45,745 nt of DNA from NCBI GenBank assembly GCA_022732315.1, contig JAIJUV010000003.1, positions 1 to 45,745 on the forward strand, written 5' to 3'. Positions 16,495 through 25,182 of this stretch are shown here, piece after piece (position 1 is the first letter of the stretch; the number at the start of each line of letters is the position of its first letter). The translations under genes were made by a program, and so were the position numbers. This stretch comes from Prevotella sp. Its GTDB lineage: Bacteria; Bacteroidota; Bacteroidia; Bacteroidales; Bacteroidaceae. The notes beneath the pieces were generated by a model. That model did no database searches. It had not been told where the DNA came from and saw only the letters and a program-made list of their open reading frames with translations.

Positions 16495-16561
16495 CATAAG
16501 ATAAGCTGCACTCGGCAATTTGAAAGCAAGCTTTCATTGCGCTCGTTGGCATTATCTTTGC
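16494..16561. repeat. Imperfect palindromic element, about 33-bp arms
   Basis: The left arm (16494-16527) and right arm (16530-16561) are imperfect inverse copies meeting at GAAAGC-aa-GCTTTC. Both ends carry TTTGCA/ATAAGATAA-type sequence and the right end creates a second TATCTTTG box (16553-16560). Confidence 0.6.
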
Positions 16562-16639
16562 ATTGTGTCTTATCAAGAGATGCATAAATAGATGGTTAAC
16601 TTATAGAAAAATGATACACTAGTATCGAGAACGAGATTC

Positions 16640-17665
16640 ATGAAACAGCGTAGAACATCACTTAAAGACCTGGCTGATAAACTAGGTGTGAGCATAGCCA
16701 CGGTATCGCGTGCTTTGCGCAATAGCCACGAGGTGGGTGAGGAAATGACCCAGAAGGTGAAGCAACTTGCCAAGGAGCTTAATTACCGGCCTAATCCTTT
16801 TGCTCAGAGTCTTCGAAAGGAGGCTCCGAGAGTGATTGGCGTGATAGTACCTAACCTGGTGACCCATTATTATGCCGCCGTGCTCGACGGCATAGAGGAT
16901 TATGCGTCGAAGTTGGGCTATTCAGTCATCAGCGCCAACAGTCATGAGAACCATGAGCGCGAGGCGAAGGCGCTGGACAACTTTCTTAACATGCATGTGG
17001 AAGGCATCATCGCCTGTCTGGCGCAGGATACTACCGACTATTCGCACTTCGAGCAGCTTCATGATATGGGCATACCGCTGGTGTTCTTTGCCCGCTGCTG
17101 CCTGGAAGACAAGTTCTCGCAGGTGGTGGGCAATGGCGACGTGGCAGCACAGGAGGCCACCCAGCACATGATAGAGACCGGTTCCCGCCGCATTGCCTTC
17201 ATCGGTGGTCCTAACCATCTCGACATGGTGCGCCGCCGCAAGCATGGCTATCTGGAGGCTCTCCGCGAGAACAGGATTCCTATCGACCGCTCGCTGGTGG
17301 TTTGCGATAAAATCGATTTCGATGTGGCACGCAATGCTACGCTCCGACTGCTGGAAGGGGAGAATCCGCCTGATGCCATCCTCGCCTTCAACGATATCAT
17401 CACCTATGCCGCCTTCGATGCCATCAAGGCAAAGGGACTGCGCATTCCGCAGGATGTGGCCATCATCGGTTTTACCGATGGGGATACTGCTGCCTTCGTT
17501 ACTCCAAGACTCACCGCCATCATGGATAAGGCACACGAGCAGGGATCCAAGGCATGCGAACTGTTGATGAGAAGCATCAACGGCGATGAGAAGATATATA
17601 AAGAGGTGGTGCCGATGATTCTCAAAATCAGAGAAAGCTCGGAAAAGAACGAGGAAGAAAGATGA
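16640..17665 (+). CDS. LacI/GalR family transcriptional regulator
   Basis: 341 residues. The N-terminal HTH reads TSLKDLADKLGVSIATVSRAL (about 6-26) followed by the hinge region ending NPFAQSLRK, then a periplasmic-binding-protein-like sensor domain (IGVIVPNLVTHYYAAVLDGIE onward). It binds operator DNA and a sugar-type effector in the cytosol. It lies 43 nt upstream of the HTCS gene in the same direction, so the two regulators share a transcript. Probable operators are found at its own promoter, before the GH31 gene and near 28620. A LacI-type and an HTCS regulator in one operon is unusual, because HTCS-controlled loci normally rely on that sensor alone. The effector is unknown. Confidence 0.9.
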   Translation: MKQRRTSLKDLADKLGVSIATVSRALRNSHEVGEEMTQKVKQLAKELNYRPNPFAQSLRKEAPRVIGVIVPNLVTHYYAAVLDGIEDYASKLGYSVISANSHENHEREAKALDNFLNMHVEGIIACLAQDTTDYSHFEQLHDMGIPLVFFARCCLEDKFSQVVGNGDVAAQEATQHMIETGSRRIAFIGGPNHLDMVRRRKHGYLEALRENRIPIDRSLVVCDKIDFDVARNATLRLLEGENPPDAILAFNDIITYAAFDAIKAKGLRIPQDVAIIGFTDGDTAAFVTPRLTAIMDKAHEQGSKACELLMRSINGDEKIYKEVVPMILKIRESSEKNEEER

Positions 17666-17708
17666 ATATCAATCAGAAAATATAAACCTATAAATATAAC
17701 AAACTAAA

Positions 17709-20700
17709 ATGAAACAAGAACTAAAACTATTTCTGAAAGGCATCCTGGTGATGCTTTTGCTGGCGATGAAGTCGCTGCCCTGTAATGCCATCGGTGCTTA
17801 TGGGGCAGTGGATTTTAATCGTCTGACCAACAGAAATGGATTGAGCAACAGTCAGGTGAATGCCATATTCAAAGACCAGAAGGGCTATGTATGGTTTGGC
17901 ACCCAGTCGGGACTCGACCGTTTCGACGGATTTCGTATGAAGGCATTCCTCTACGATGATGGCAATCCCAATTCCATCCCCAACAATTCGGTGGATGAAA
18001 TTCAGCAGGCCATCGACGGGTCGCTGTGGATTCATACCGGGGTGGGATATTGCATCTACCAGTATGACAAGGAGCGATTCGAACGCAAGCCAGAGGAATG
18101 GCTCAAGACCATCGGCGTGGATGGACCTCCTTACAAACTGCTCATCGACTCGAAGAAAAACATGTGGATGAGTGTGTATGGTCAGGGCATCTATTTTGTG
18201 GATGTCAAGAACATGACAGCTTTTCTCTTCCCTTTTTCCAAGACGAAATCACGCAGTTCGCTGCCTGATTATCAGGTGAGCTGTATCCGCGAGGACAACG
18301 GACAGGCGGTGGTAACCTTCGTCAATGGTGTGATCTGCAGACTGGATGGCTATGCCCAGCAAGTGGTGTGGATGGACCGTTTTATCCTTAACAACCGACT
18401 CTCTACCGACCATTCGGTCTTCACCTTCGTAGACAGCAAGAACAACTATTGGGTGAATACCAATCTGGGCATCTATGTGTATCATAAGAATCTGAAGAAA
18501 TGGTTTGTCGGGGCGAAGGGCTATCTGGCCACCTTCGGCTTTGATGTGCCGGCTTATCCGGGGCGCAAAGTCATTATCCGTGATATGGCAAGAGACAAGC
18601 AGGGACACATGTGGATTGCAACCGACCATAATGGCTTGATTTATCTGGACTATGCCAAGAAAATCTGCCGCCAGTTTATGTACAATCCTAATGATAAGGG
18701 GTCTATCTCCGACAACTCGCTTCCTGAGTTGTACGTGGATGACAACGATGCTCTCTGGGTGGGTACCTACAAGAACGGAGTAAACTATTATTCTGCATCT
18801 TCCACCAAATTCTATACCATTCCGCTGGGCGATGTATGTACCATTACGCAGGATCTGAACGGCAATCTCTGGTGCGGTACCAACGATGCGGGCATCGTGG
18901 CATACAATCCGACAACGGGCCAGTCGTCTCGTTTCTATGGAGCCAAAACCGGACTGGGTTCTGAAGTGGTGGTGAGCAGTACCACCATGAAGGATGGAAC
19001 CTTGTATTTCGGAACCTTCAATGGCGGATTGGCGCGCTTGTCGCACGGCGTGTGGAAATCCTATCATGCCGGAACCAGCGGACTGGCAAACAACAGCGTT
19101 TGGTGTCTTGCCGAGGCTCCCGACCATCGGCTTCTGATAGGAACCCTGGGCGGCGGTTTCCAGATTTTCGACCCGAATACGGAAAAATTTGAAACCTACA
19201 ATACCAGCAATTCCAAGCTTACGAGCAACTTCATCAACTCACTCTTCATGCAGAATGCCAACCAGCTGCTGTTGGGACATTCGCAGAACATGTCGGTCTT
19301 CGACTTCCATGACCGGAAGATTACGGATTTGAGCAAGCTGTCGAACGGAAAGGCTTTCTTGAGTCCATCTATTAACTATTCGATGATAGACAGTCGTGGA
19401 CTCCTCTGGATAGCCACTCCTTCGGGCATCGCCATGTATGATCTGAAGTCGAACCAGGTGGAGAACATCAATAATCTGAACGGTACGCCGGGAGCCGTGG
19501 GCTGCTCCATCATCGAGGACAAGAACCATACGATGTGGCTGGTTTCAGAGTTTGTGGTTACCCATGTGAAGGTAGATAAGGATGAAGAAGGCAAATGGTA
19601 CCTGAAGATAACCAACTATAATTCGCTGGATGGCTTGCAGGAGCGCCAGTTTAACTATCGCTCGGCATGCCTGATGCGCAATGGCGACATCGCCATCGGC
19701 GGACAGGATGGTGTGAATATCATCAGTCCCCGTTCGGCACAGAATGCCAAGAACCATGTGCGTGCACTCTTCAGCGGCGTGGTTCTCTTCGATCATGCCC
19801 TGACGGCAGGCGAGGAGTATGAAGGCAGGGTGATTCTAGAGGAGTCGCTCGATGCCAGCCATCGTCTTGATTTGAGCTATAAGGAAAATGCCTTCACCAT
19901 CCAGCTGGCTTCCAGCGAAGTGACGGTGCCATCGCGCAACCGCTTCCTCTATCGCATGAAGGGAGTCACCGACAAGTGGCTGCTCACACCAGCCGACCGT
20001 CCGGAGGTAACCTTCACCAATCTCTCTTCGGGCAGCTATATCCTGCAGGTGAAGGTGGTGAACGGCGACGGAACCGTGAACGACGAGATCAGCGAGCTGG
20101 AAATCAATGTGGCTCCACCTTTCTATCTCTCTATCTGGGCATTCCTGGTATATATCGCCCTGATAGCCGCAGCCTTCTTCCTCTACCGTCGCAGAATGAT
20201 AGAGCGTCAGCGCAATCAGTTTGAGCGCAAGAGCATGGAGGACAGCATGAAGAAGACCAAGGAACTGAACGAGCTGAAGCTGAACTTCTTCACCAACGTG
20301 AGCCATGAGCTCCGCACTCCGCTCACCCTCATCATCTCGCCTCTGGTGACGATGATAAGAGAAGAAGCCGACCCTGCCAAGCGCAGAAAGCTGGAGCTGA
20401 TTCATCGCAACGCCACCCGTCTGCTCAATCTGGTGAACCAGATTCTCGACTTCCGCAAGTTCGACCAGAACAAGGAGAAGCTGAATCTTTCGCAAACGGA
20501 AATAGTGAGTTTCGTGGATAATATCTGTGCTTCCTTCCGTATCCTTGCCAACAACAAGGTGACGCTGGAGTTCGAATCGGAATTCCCTAAGCTGAACATG
20601 ACGGTGGATGTGGATAAGGTGGGCAAGATAGTGAACAACCTCTTGAGCAATGCCTATAAGTTTACCCCTGATGGCGGCAAGATTGTAGTTTCGCTGCGTG

Positions 20701-21926
20701 CCAAGACCCGTTTCGAGATGAAGGGCGGTGAGCACGATATGCTTTGCATCTATGTGATTGATACTGGCAAGGGTATCAGCGATGAAGAGAAGAAGAATGT
20801 CTTCGACCGCTTCTATCAGGTGAACGGCACCGAGATGCAGCCTGCCGGAGGCAGTGGCATCGGACTCAACCTGGTGAAGAAATATGCCGAGCTGCATGGT
20901 GGAATGGTTTCTGTGAGTGACAACGAAGCAGGCGGTTCGATATTCGTAGTAGAATTGCCTATCGCAGACGATGGTTCTGCCAAGGTGAATGCCCATCTGG
21001 GTACCTTGCGTTCGGCTCCAGTCATCACCACGGTGCATAAGGCTGTGGAGAATGATGTTCCGGAGCTGATAGATGATGCATCGGCTTCCCTCTATGGCAT
21101 GGCCCGCAAAAAGGTGCAGCCTGCTGCGGGAGATTCATCTGCACACAAGCCAACCTTGCTGCTGGTGGATGATAGCGACGACTTCCGCGAGTTCATGCAC
21201 GACCTGCTTTCCGATTATACCGTGGTTGAGGCCGTGAATGGTCAGGATGCCTGGAACAAGATCATCGACCATCGTCCGGATATCATCCTCAGCGATGTGA
21301 TGATGCCGGTGATGGATGGCAATGAACTCTGCCGGCAGGTGAAGGAGAACGACGAGACTGCTTCCATTCCATTCGTGATGCTGACGGCTCGTCTTGCCGA
21401 TGAGCATCGCAAGGAGGGACTGATGAGCGGTGCGGATGAGTATATCACCAAGCCATTCAATATCGACATGCTCAACCTGCGACTCAAGAATCTCCTGAAT
21501 CTCGTGAAGCGCACTGGAATGGTGGCGAAGCCTACGGGCGAAGTGGTCAAGGAGAAGCAGCTCAACAACGGTCACTTCGTGCTGGGAGCAGCCGACCAGA
21601 AGTTGATTGAGGATATCGACAACTATATCCGCGACAACCTGAGCAACCCTGATACATCCGTGGAATCGATGAGTGCTCATCTTTGCATCTCGCGCGTACA
21701 GTTATATAAGCGCATGATTTCGCTCATGGGCATCACGCCTTCGGAGTATCTTCGTGCCAAGAGAATCAAGTATGCCGAGCATCTGCTCCACTCCAATGAG
21801 TATAACATCAGCGAGATAGCCTACAAGGTGGGCTTCAACAATCCTCGCTACTTCTCCAAGTATTTCCAGGAGGCGTATGGCGTTACTCCTTCGCAATACA
21901 AGAAGAACCTGGAGGCTCAGGAATAA
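17709..21926 (+). CDS. Hybrid two-component system sensor/regulator (HTCS)
   Basis: 1405 residues. Signal peptide/anchor (1-28), periplasmic beta-propeller repeats (about 35-690, recurring GYVWFGT, GLLWIAT and DALWVGT patterns), Y_Y_Y domain (about 730-800), transmembrane helix (806-827), histidine kinase domain with His866 in NVSHELRTPL, HATPase (about 960-1085), receiver domain with Asp1196 (DIILSDVMMP) and a C-terminal AraC-type HTH (about 1300-1400). Such proteins sense an oligosaccharide in the periplasm and activate nearby glycoside hydrolase and uptake genes. All key residues are present. A strong terminator follows, and the GH31 and GH2 genes just downstream are the likely targets. 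Confidence 0.95.
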   Translation: MKQELKLFLKGILVMLLLAMKSLPCNAIGAYGAVDFNRLTNRNGLSNSQVNAIFKDQKGYVWFGTQSGLDRFDGFRMKAFLYDDGNPNSIPNNSVDEIQQAIDGSLWIHTGVGYCIYQYDKERFERKPEEWLKTIGVDGPPYKLLIDSKKNMWMSVYGQGIYFVDVKNMTAFLFPFSKTKSRSSLPDYQVSCIREDNGQAVVTFVNGVICRLDGYAQQVVWMDRFILNNRLSTDHSVFTFVDSKNNYWVNTNLGIYVYHKNLKKWFVGAKGYLATFGFDVPAYPGRKVIIRDMARDKQGHMWIATDHNGLIYLDYAKKICRQFMYNPNDKGSISDNSLPELYVDDNDALWVGTYKNGVNYYSASSTKFYTIPLGDVCTITQDLNGNLWCGTNDAGIVAYNPTTGQSSRFYGAKTGLGSEVVVSSTTMKDGTLYFGTFNGGLARLSHGVWKSYHAGTSGLANNSVWCLAEAPDHRLLIGTLGGGFQIFDPNTEKFETYNTSNSKLTSNFINSLFMQNANQLLLGHSQNMSVFDFHDRKITDLSKLSNGKAFLSPSINYSMIDSRGLLWIATPSGIAMYDLKSNQVENINNLNGTPGAVGCSIIEDKNHTMWLVSEFVVTHVKVDKDEEGKWYLKITNYNSLDGLQERQFNYRSACLMRNGDIAIGGQDGVNIISPRSAQNAKNHVRALFSGVVLFDHALTAGEEYEGRVILEESLDASHRLDLSYKENAFTIQLASSEVTVPSRNRFLYRMKGVTDKWLLTPADRPEVTFTNLSSGSYILQVKVVNGDGTVNDEISELEINVAPPFYLSIWAFLVYIALIAAAFFLYRRRMIERQRNQFERKSMEDSMKKTKELNELKLNFFTNVSHELRTPLTLIISPLVTMIREEADPAKRRKLELIHRNATRLLNLVNQILDFRKFDQNKEKLNLSQTEIVSFVDNICASFRILANNKVTLEFESEFPKLNMTVDVDKVGKIVNNLLSNAYKFTPDGGKIVVSLRAKTRFEMKGGEHDMLCIYVIDTGKGISDEEKKNVFDRFYQVNGTEMQPAGGSGIGLNLVKKYAELHGGMVSVSDNEAGGSIFVVELPIADDGSAKVNAHLGTLRSAPVITTVHKAVENDVPELIDDASASLYGMARKKVQPAAGDSSAHKPTLLLVDDSDDFREFMHDLLSDYTVVEAVNGQDAWNKIIDHRPDIILSDVMMPVMDGNELCRQVKENDETASIPFVMLTARLADEHRKEGLMSGADEYITKPFNIDMLNLRLKNLLNLVKRTGMVAKPTGEVVKEKQLNNGHFVLGAADQKLIEDIDNYIRDNLSNPDTSVESMSAHLCISRVQLYKRMISLMGITPSEYLRAKRIKYAEHLLHSNEYNISEIAYKVGFNNPRYFSKYFQEAYGVTPSQYKKNLEAQE

Positions 21927-21935
21927 CATCCTTTC

Positions 21936-22000
21936 ATCCCCGAAGTAAGTAAACAAGACTGCTAAAATGTTGTCTCGTTTACCTGCTTCGGGGATTTTTT
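21936..22000 (+). terminator. Strong terminator after the HTCS gene
   Basis: A 19-position stem (21936-21954 with 21977-21995), nearly perfect and GC-rich at its base, is followed by TTTTTT. It separates regulator transcription from the hydrolase genes. Confidence 0.85.
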
Positions 22001-22030
22001 GTTTCGGGTTAACATTTTGTACCCTCATCC

Positions 22031-22074
22031 TAAACATTTGCACACCATGGAATCGGAATAATTTCGTATCTTTG
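22031..22074 (+). promoter_or_regulatory. GH31 promoter with LacI-like site
   Basis: TATCTTTG (22067-22074) is a -7 box 47 nt before the GH31 start. TAAACATTTGCACA (22031-22044) upstream matches the LacI-type sequence at 28620-28633 at 13 of 14 positions. Confidence 0.5.
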
Positions 22075-22120
22075 CCACAGATTTAAGTAATACAACAAAC
22101 AATCCTCTAAATAATATAGA

Positions 22121-25075
22121 ATGAGAATAACTAAGACTTTATTCATTTCAGCAGTGCTGCTGATGAGCGCCACAGGCCTCCAGGCAGCAGGATTTATCCA
22201 GAAGGGTAATTATCTTACCGTTCAGTTGAAAGAGCACCAGAATTATGGTCCAAGTCAGATTCGCTTACAGGTTGTAAACGATCAGATAATCCGTGTGCAG
22301 GCCACTGCCGAGCAGAGCTTCCGCAACAAGCAGAGCCTGATTATCGTGCCTCAGAACAGCAAGGCAAACTACAAGGTTGAGGAGCAGGGCGACAAGCTCA
22401 TCATCACCACAGCTGCCATGCGTGCCGTTTTGAACGAGGCTACCGGTCAGATTACTTTCTATGATTTGAAAGATAATGTTCTCCTCAACGAGGTGGCGCA
22501 GGGTGGAAAGACCTTCAAGCCTTTCACTGTGCCCGACCGTGAGATTGGCGTTGATATCGCCAAGGTGCCTGAGGCGCAGAAGCACGGCTGGTCATGGCGT
22601 GCCCTCTTCGACTCTCCCGACAACGAGGCTTTCTATGGTCTCGGTCAGCATCAGAGTGAGGAACTCAACATGAAGGGCAAGAACGAAGACCTCTTCCAGT
22701 ATAACACCAAGGTGAGTGTGCCTTTTGTCGTTTCTAACAAGAACTATGGTATCCTCTGGGATTCTTACTCTTATTGCCGCTGGGGCAATCCTGACGATTA
22801 TCTGCAGCTGAACCGTGCCTTCAAACTCTATGATAAGGAGGGCAAGGAAGGACAGCTCACCGGTACTTACGTGGATAAGAACGGACAGAAGATAGTTCGC
22901 GGCGAAGACAGCATCTACTTTGAGTATGCGATGCCTGAGGCTTCAGAAATCTGCAACAAGACTGATAAGGGCGGTATCCAGAACCTGCCAAAGGGCTTTG
23001 CCCTGAATGGTTCCAAGGTGGTTTACGAGGGTTACGTGGAGGCGCCAACCAACAGCTTCTATCAGTTTATCCTCTACTATGCCGGCTACACGAAGATTTA
23101 TATCGACGGCAAATTGGTGGTACCTGAGCGCTGGCGTACAGCCTGGAATCCGAACTCCTATAAGTTTGATGTAGCCATCAAGAAGGGGGTAAAGACTCCT
23201 ATCCGCATCGAATGGCAGCCAGATGGCGACGTTTCCTATTGTGGTCTCCGCGTGGCTGCTCCCCGTTCAGAGGCAGAAAAGAACCAGTTGAGCATCTGGA
23301 GTGAGATGTCGCCGGATATGGATTACTACTTCATTGCAGGCAAGAACCTCGACGAGGTGATTTCGGGCTATCGCACTCTTACCGGTAAGGCTTCGGTTTA
23401 TCCAAAGTGGGCACTCGGTTTCTGGCAGAGCCGTGAGCGCTATCAGAGCAGCAAGGACATCGAGGACAATCTGAAGAAGTTCCGCGACCTGAAGATTCCT
23501 GTGGATAACATCGTGCAGGACTGGAACTACTGGAAGCTGGATTCCTGGGGAAGCCATGAGTTTGAGGCGGCACGCTATCCGAACCCGCAGGCGATGCTCG
23601 ATAGCGTCCATGCCATGAACGGAAGATTCATGATTTCCGTATGGCCTAAGTTCTACGACACCGTGAAGAACTATAAGGAGCTTGATGCCAAGGGCTGGAT
23701 GTATCATCAGGCTATCAAGGATGATATCCACGACTGGCTCGGTTTCCGTGGTTCTTTCTATGATGCTTATTCTGACGGAGCAAGAAAGATGTTCTGGCGA
23801 CAGATGGACGAGAATCTCTATTCCAAGTATAAGTTCGGTATCGATGCCTGGTGGATGGATGCATCAGAACCAAACGTTCGCGACTGTACTCCGATGTGGT
23901 ATCGTAAGGCACTTTCGGGTCCTACTGCCCTGGGTACATCTACCGAGTATTTCAATGCCTACAGCATCGTGAATGCCGATGCCATCTATAATGGTCAGCG
24001 CAGCGTGAACCCTAACCAGCGTGTCTTCCTCCTGACCCGTTCCGGTTTTGCAGGAGAGCAGCGCTACAGCACCGCCACCTGGTCGGGCGATATTGCTACC
24101 CGCTGGGAGGATATGCGTGCCCAGATGACAGCCGGTTTGAACTATTCGATGGCGGGTCTTCCTTTCTGGGGCATGGACCAGGGAGGTTTCTGCGTGGAGA
24201 ATCGCTATGTGGCTGCCCAGCAGGAGTTTGACAAAACCGGTAAGGAAAATGCCGACCTGAAGGAGTGGCGTGAGCTGCAGGCTCGCTGGAATGAGTTCGG
24301 CTGCTTCGTTCCGCTCTATCGCACCCATGGTCAGTGGCCTACCCGCGAGGTTTGGAACATCGCGCCAGCCGATCATCCGGCTTACAAGAGCATCGTGTTC
24401 TACGACAAGCTCCGCTATCGCCTGATGCCTTACCTTTACAGCATGGCTGGTATGGTTCACTTCAAGGACTACACCATGATGCGTGGCTTGGTGATGGATT
24501 TCAATGGTGATGACAATATCTACAATATCAAGGACCAGTGGATGTTCGGTTCTGCCCTGATGGCTTGTCCGGTGGGCGAGTATCAGAAGTACAGCCGCAA
24601 TGTTTATCTTCCTAAGCAGAAGGGTTGGTATGATTTCTATACAGGCAAGCATTATGCCGGAGGTCAGACCATCGTAGCCGATGCGCCATACGAGAAGATT
24701 CCTGTCTTCGTTCCAGAAGGATCCATCCTTCCTGTCGGTCCGGAAATGGAGTGGAGCGACCAGAAGAAGCCTGAGCTTATCGACCTCTATGTATATGCCG
24801 GCAAGGACGGTTCTTATACGCTTTATGAGGATGAGGGCACCAACTATAACTACGAGAAGGGCAAGTATGCTACCATCGACTTCCAGTATGATGATGCTCA
24901 GAAGACCCTGACCATCGGTGCCCGCAAGGGTAGCTTTGATGGCATGCTTCAGAAGCGCCGCTTCAACGTGGTATTGGTTAGTGGAGATAATCAGCAGGGC
25001 ATCAGCCTCGCCAAGGCGCCTAAGGGCAAGAAGGTGAAGTATGCAGGCCAGGTTGTTACTGTAAAATTGAAGTAG
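22121..25075 (+). CDS. GH31 glycoside hydrolase with PA14 insert, alpha-xylosidase-like
   Basis: 984 residues. Signal peptide to about residue 22 (LLMSATGLQAAG). The N-terminal galactose-mutarotase-like domain is interrupted by a PA14 module (about 280-385: YEGYVEAPTNSFYQF and YIDGKLVV). The TIM barrel follows (about 420-780), then C-terminal beta domains (DUF5110-like). The nucleophile is Asp580 in DAWWMDASEPN and the acid/base Asp657 in TWSGDI. A PA14 insert plus the WWMDASEP motif is known from xyloglucan-active alpha-xylosidases, including Cellvibrio Xyl31A and Bacteroides XyGUL enzymes. Alpha-glucosidase is the alternative. A GH2 gene follows, fitting side-chain removal from galacto-xylo-glucans. 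Confidence 0.88.
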   Translation: MRITKTLFISAVLLMSATGLQAAGFIQKGNYLTVQLKEHQNYGPSQIRLQVVNDQIIRVQATAEQSFRNKQSLIIVPQNSKANYKVEEQGDKLIITTAAMRAVLNEATGQITFYDLKDNVLLNEVAQGGKTFKPFTVPDREIGVDIAKVPEAQKHGWSWRALFDSPDNEAFYGLGQHQSEELNMKGKNEDLFQYNTKVSVPFVVSNKNYGILWDSYSYCRWGNPDDYLQLNRAFKLYDKEGKEGQLTGTYVDKNGQKIVRGEDSIYFEYAMPEASEICNKTDKGGIQNLPKGFALNGSKVVYEGYVEAPTNSFYQFILYYAGYTKIYIDGKLVVPERWRTAWNPNSYKFDVAIKKGVKTPIRIEWQPDGDVSYCGLRVAAPRSEAEKNQLSIWSEMSPDMDYYFIAGKNLDEVISGYRTLTGKASVYPKWALGFWQSRERYQSSKDIEDNLKKFRDLKIPVDNIVQDWNYWKLDSWGSHEFEAARYPNPQAMLDSVHAMNGRFMISVWPKFYDTVKNYKELDAKGWMYHQAIKDDIHDWLGFRGSFYDAYSDGARKMFWRQMDENLYSKYKFGIDAWWMDASEPNVRDCTPMWYRKALSGPTALGTSTEYFNAYSIVNADAIYNGQRSVNPNQRVFLLTRSGFAGEQRYSTATWSGDIATRWEDMRAQMTAGLNYSMAGLPFWGMDQGGFCVENRYVAAQQEFDKTGKENADLKEWRELQARWNEFGCFVPLYRTHGQWPTREVWNIAPADHPAYKSIVFYDKLRYRLMPYLYSMAGMVHFKDYTMMRGLVMDFNGDDNIYNIKDQWMFGSALMACPVGEYQKYSRNVYLPKQKGWYDFYTGKHYAGGQTIVADAPYEKIPVFVPEGSILPVGPEMEWSDQKKPELIDLYVYAGKDGSYTLYEDEGTNYNYEKGKYATIDFQYDDAQKTLTIGARKGSFDGMLQKRRFNVVLVSGDNQQGISLAKAPKGKKVKYAGQVVTVKLK

Positions 25076-25082
25076 TCTAATC

Positions 25083-25164
25083 TCCCACAGATGACACAGA
25101 TTTCACAGATTTTTTTATATTCTCAGAAAAGATGAATCTGTGTAAATCTGTGCTATCTGTGGGA
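25083..25164. repeat. REP-like inverted repeat between GH31 and GH2 genes
   Basis: The left arm (25083-25111) and right arm (25135-25164) are nearly perfect inverse copies of a sequence built from CCCACAGAT, CACAGATTT and CACAGATT. About 23 AT-rich bases separate them. It starts 8 nt after the GH31 stop and ends 19 nt before the GH2 start. The upstream ATG at 25132 falls inside it, which argues for the later GH2 start. Confidence 0.85.
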
Positions 25165-25182
25165 TTTCTTATATCGATAGGA

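Larger units (their letters stand above)
16267..16639. other. 373-bp intergenic region: terminator, palindromic element, two promoter boxes
   Basis: No protein gene is visible. It holds the response-regulator terminator (16325-16360), a minus-strand TAATTTTG box (16404-16411), a LacI-type palindrome overlapping the LacI gene promoter (16458-16494), and a long imperfect palindrome (16494-16561) ending in a second TATCTTTG box. Confidence 0.7.

Noticed and set aside
25083..25164. Transposon ends or an insertion sequence
   Set aside because: There is no transposase between or near the arms and the element is only 82 bp. A REP-like repeat fits better.
25132..25182. Earlier start codon for the GH2 gene
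   Set aside because: It lies inside the inverted repeat, and the start at 25183 gives a clean signal peptide.
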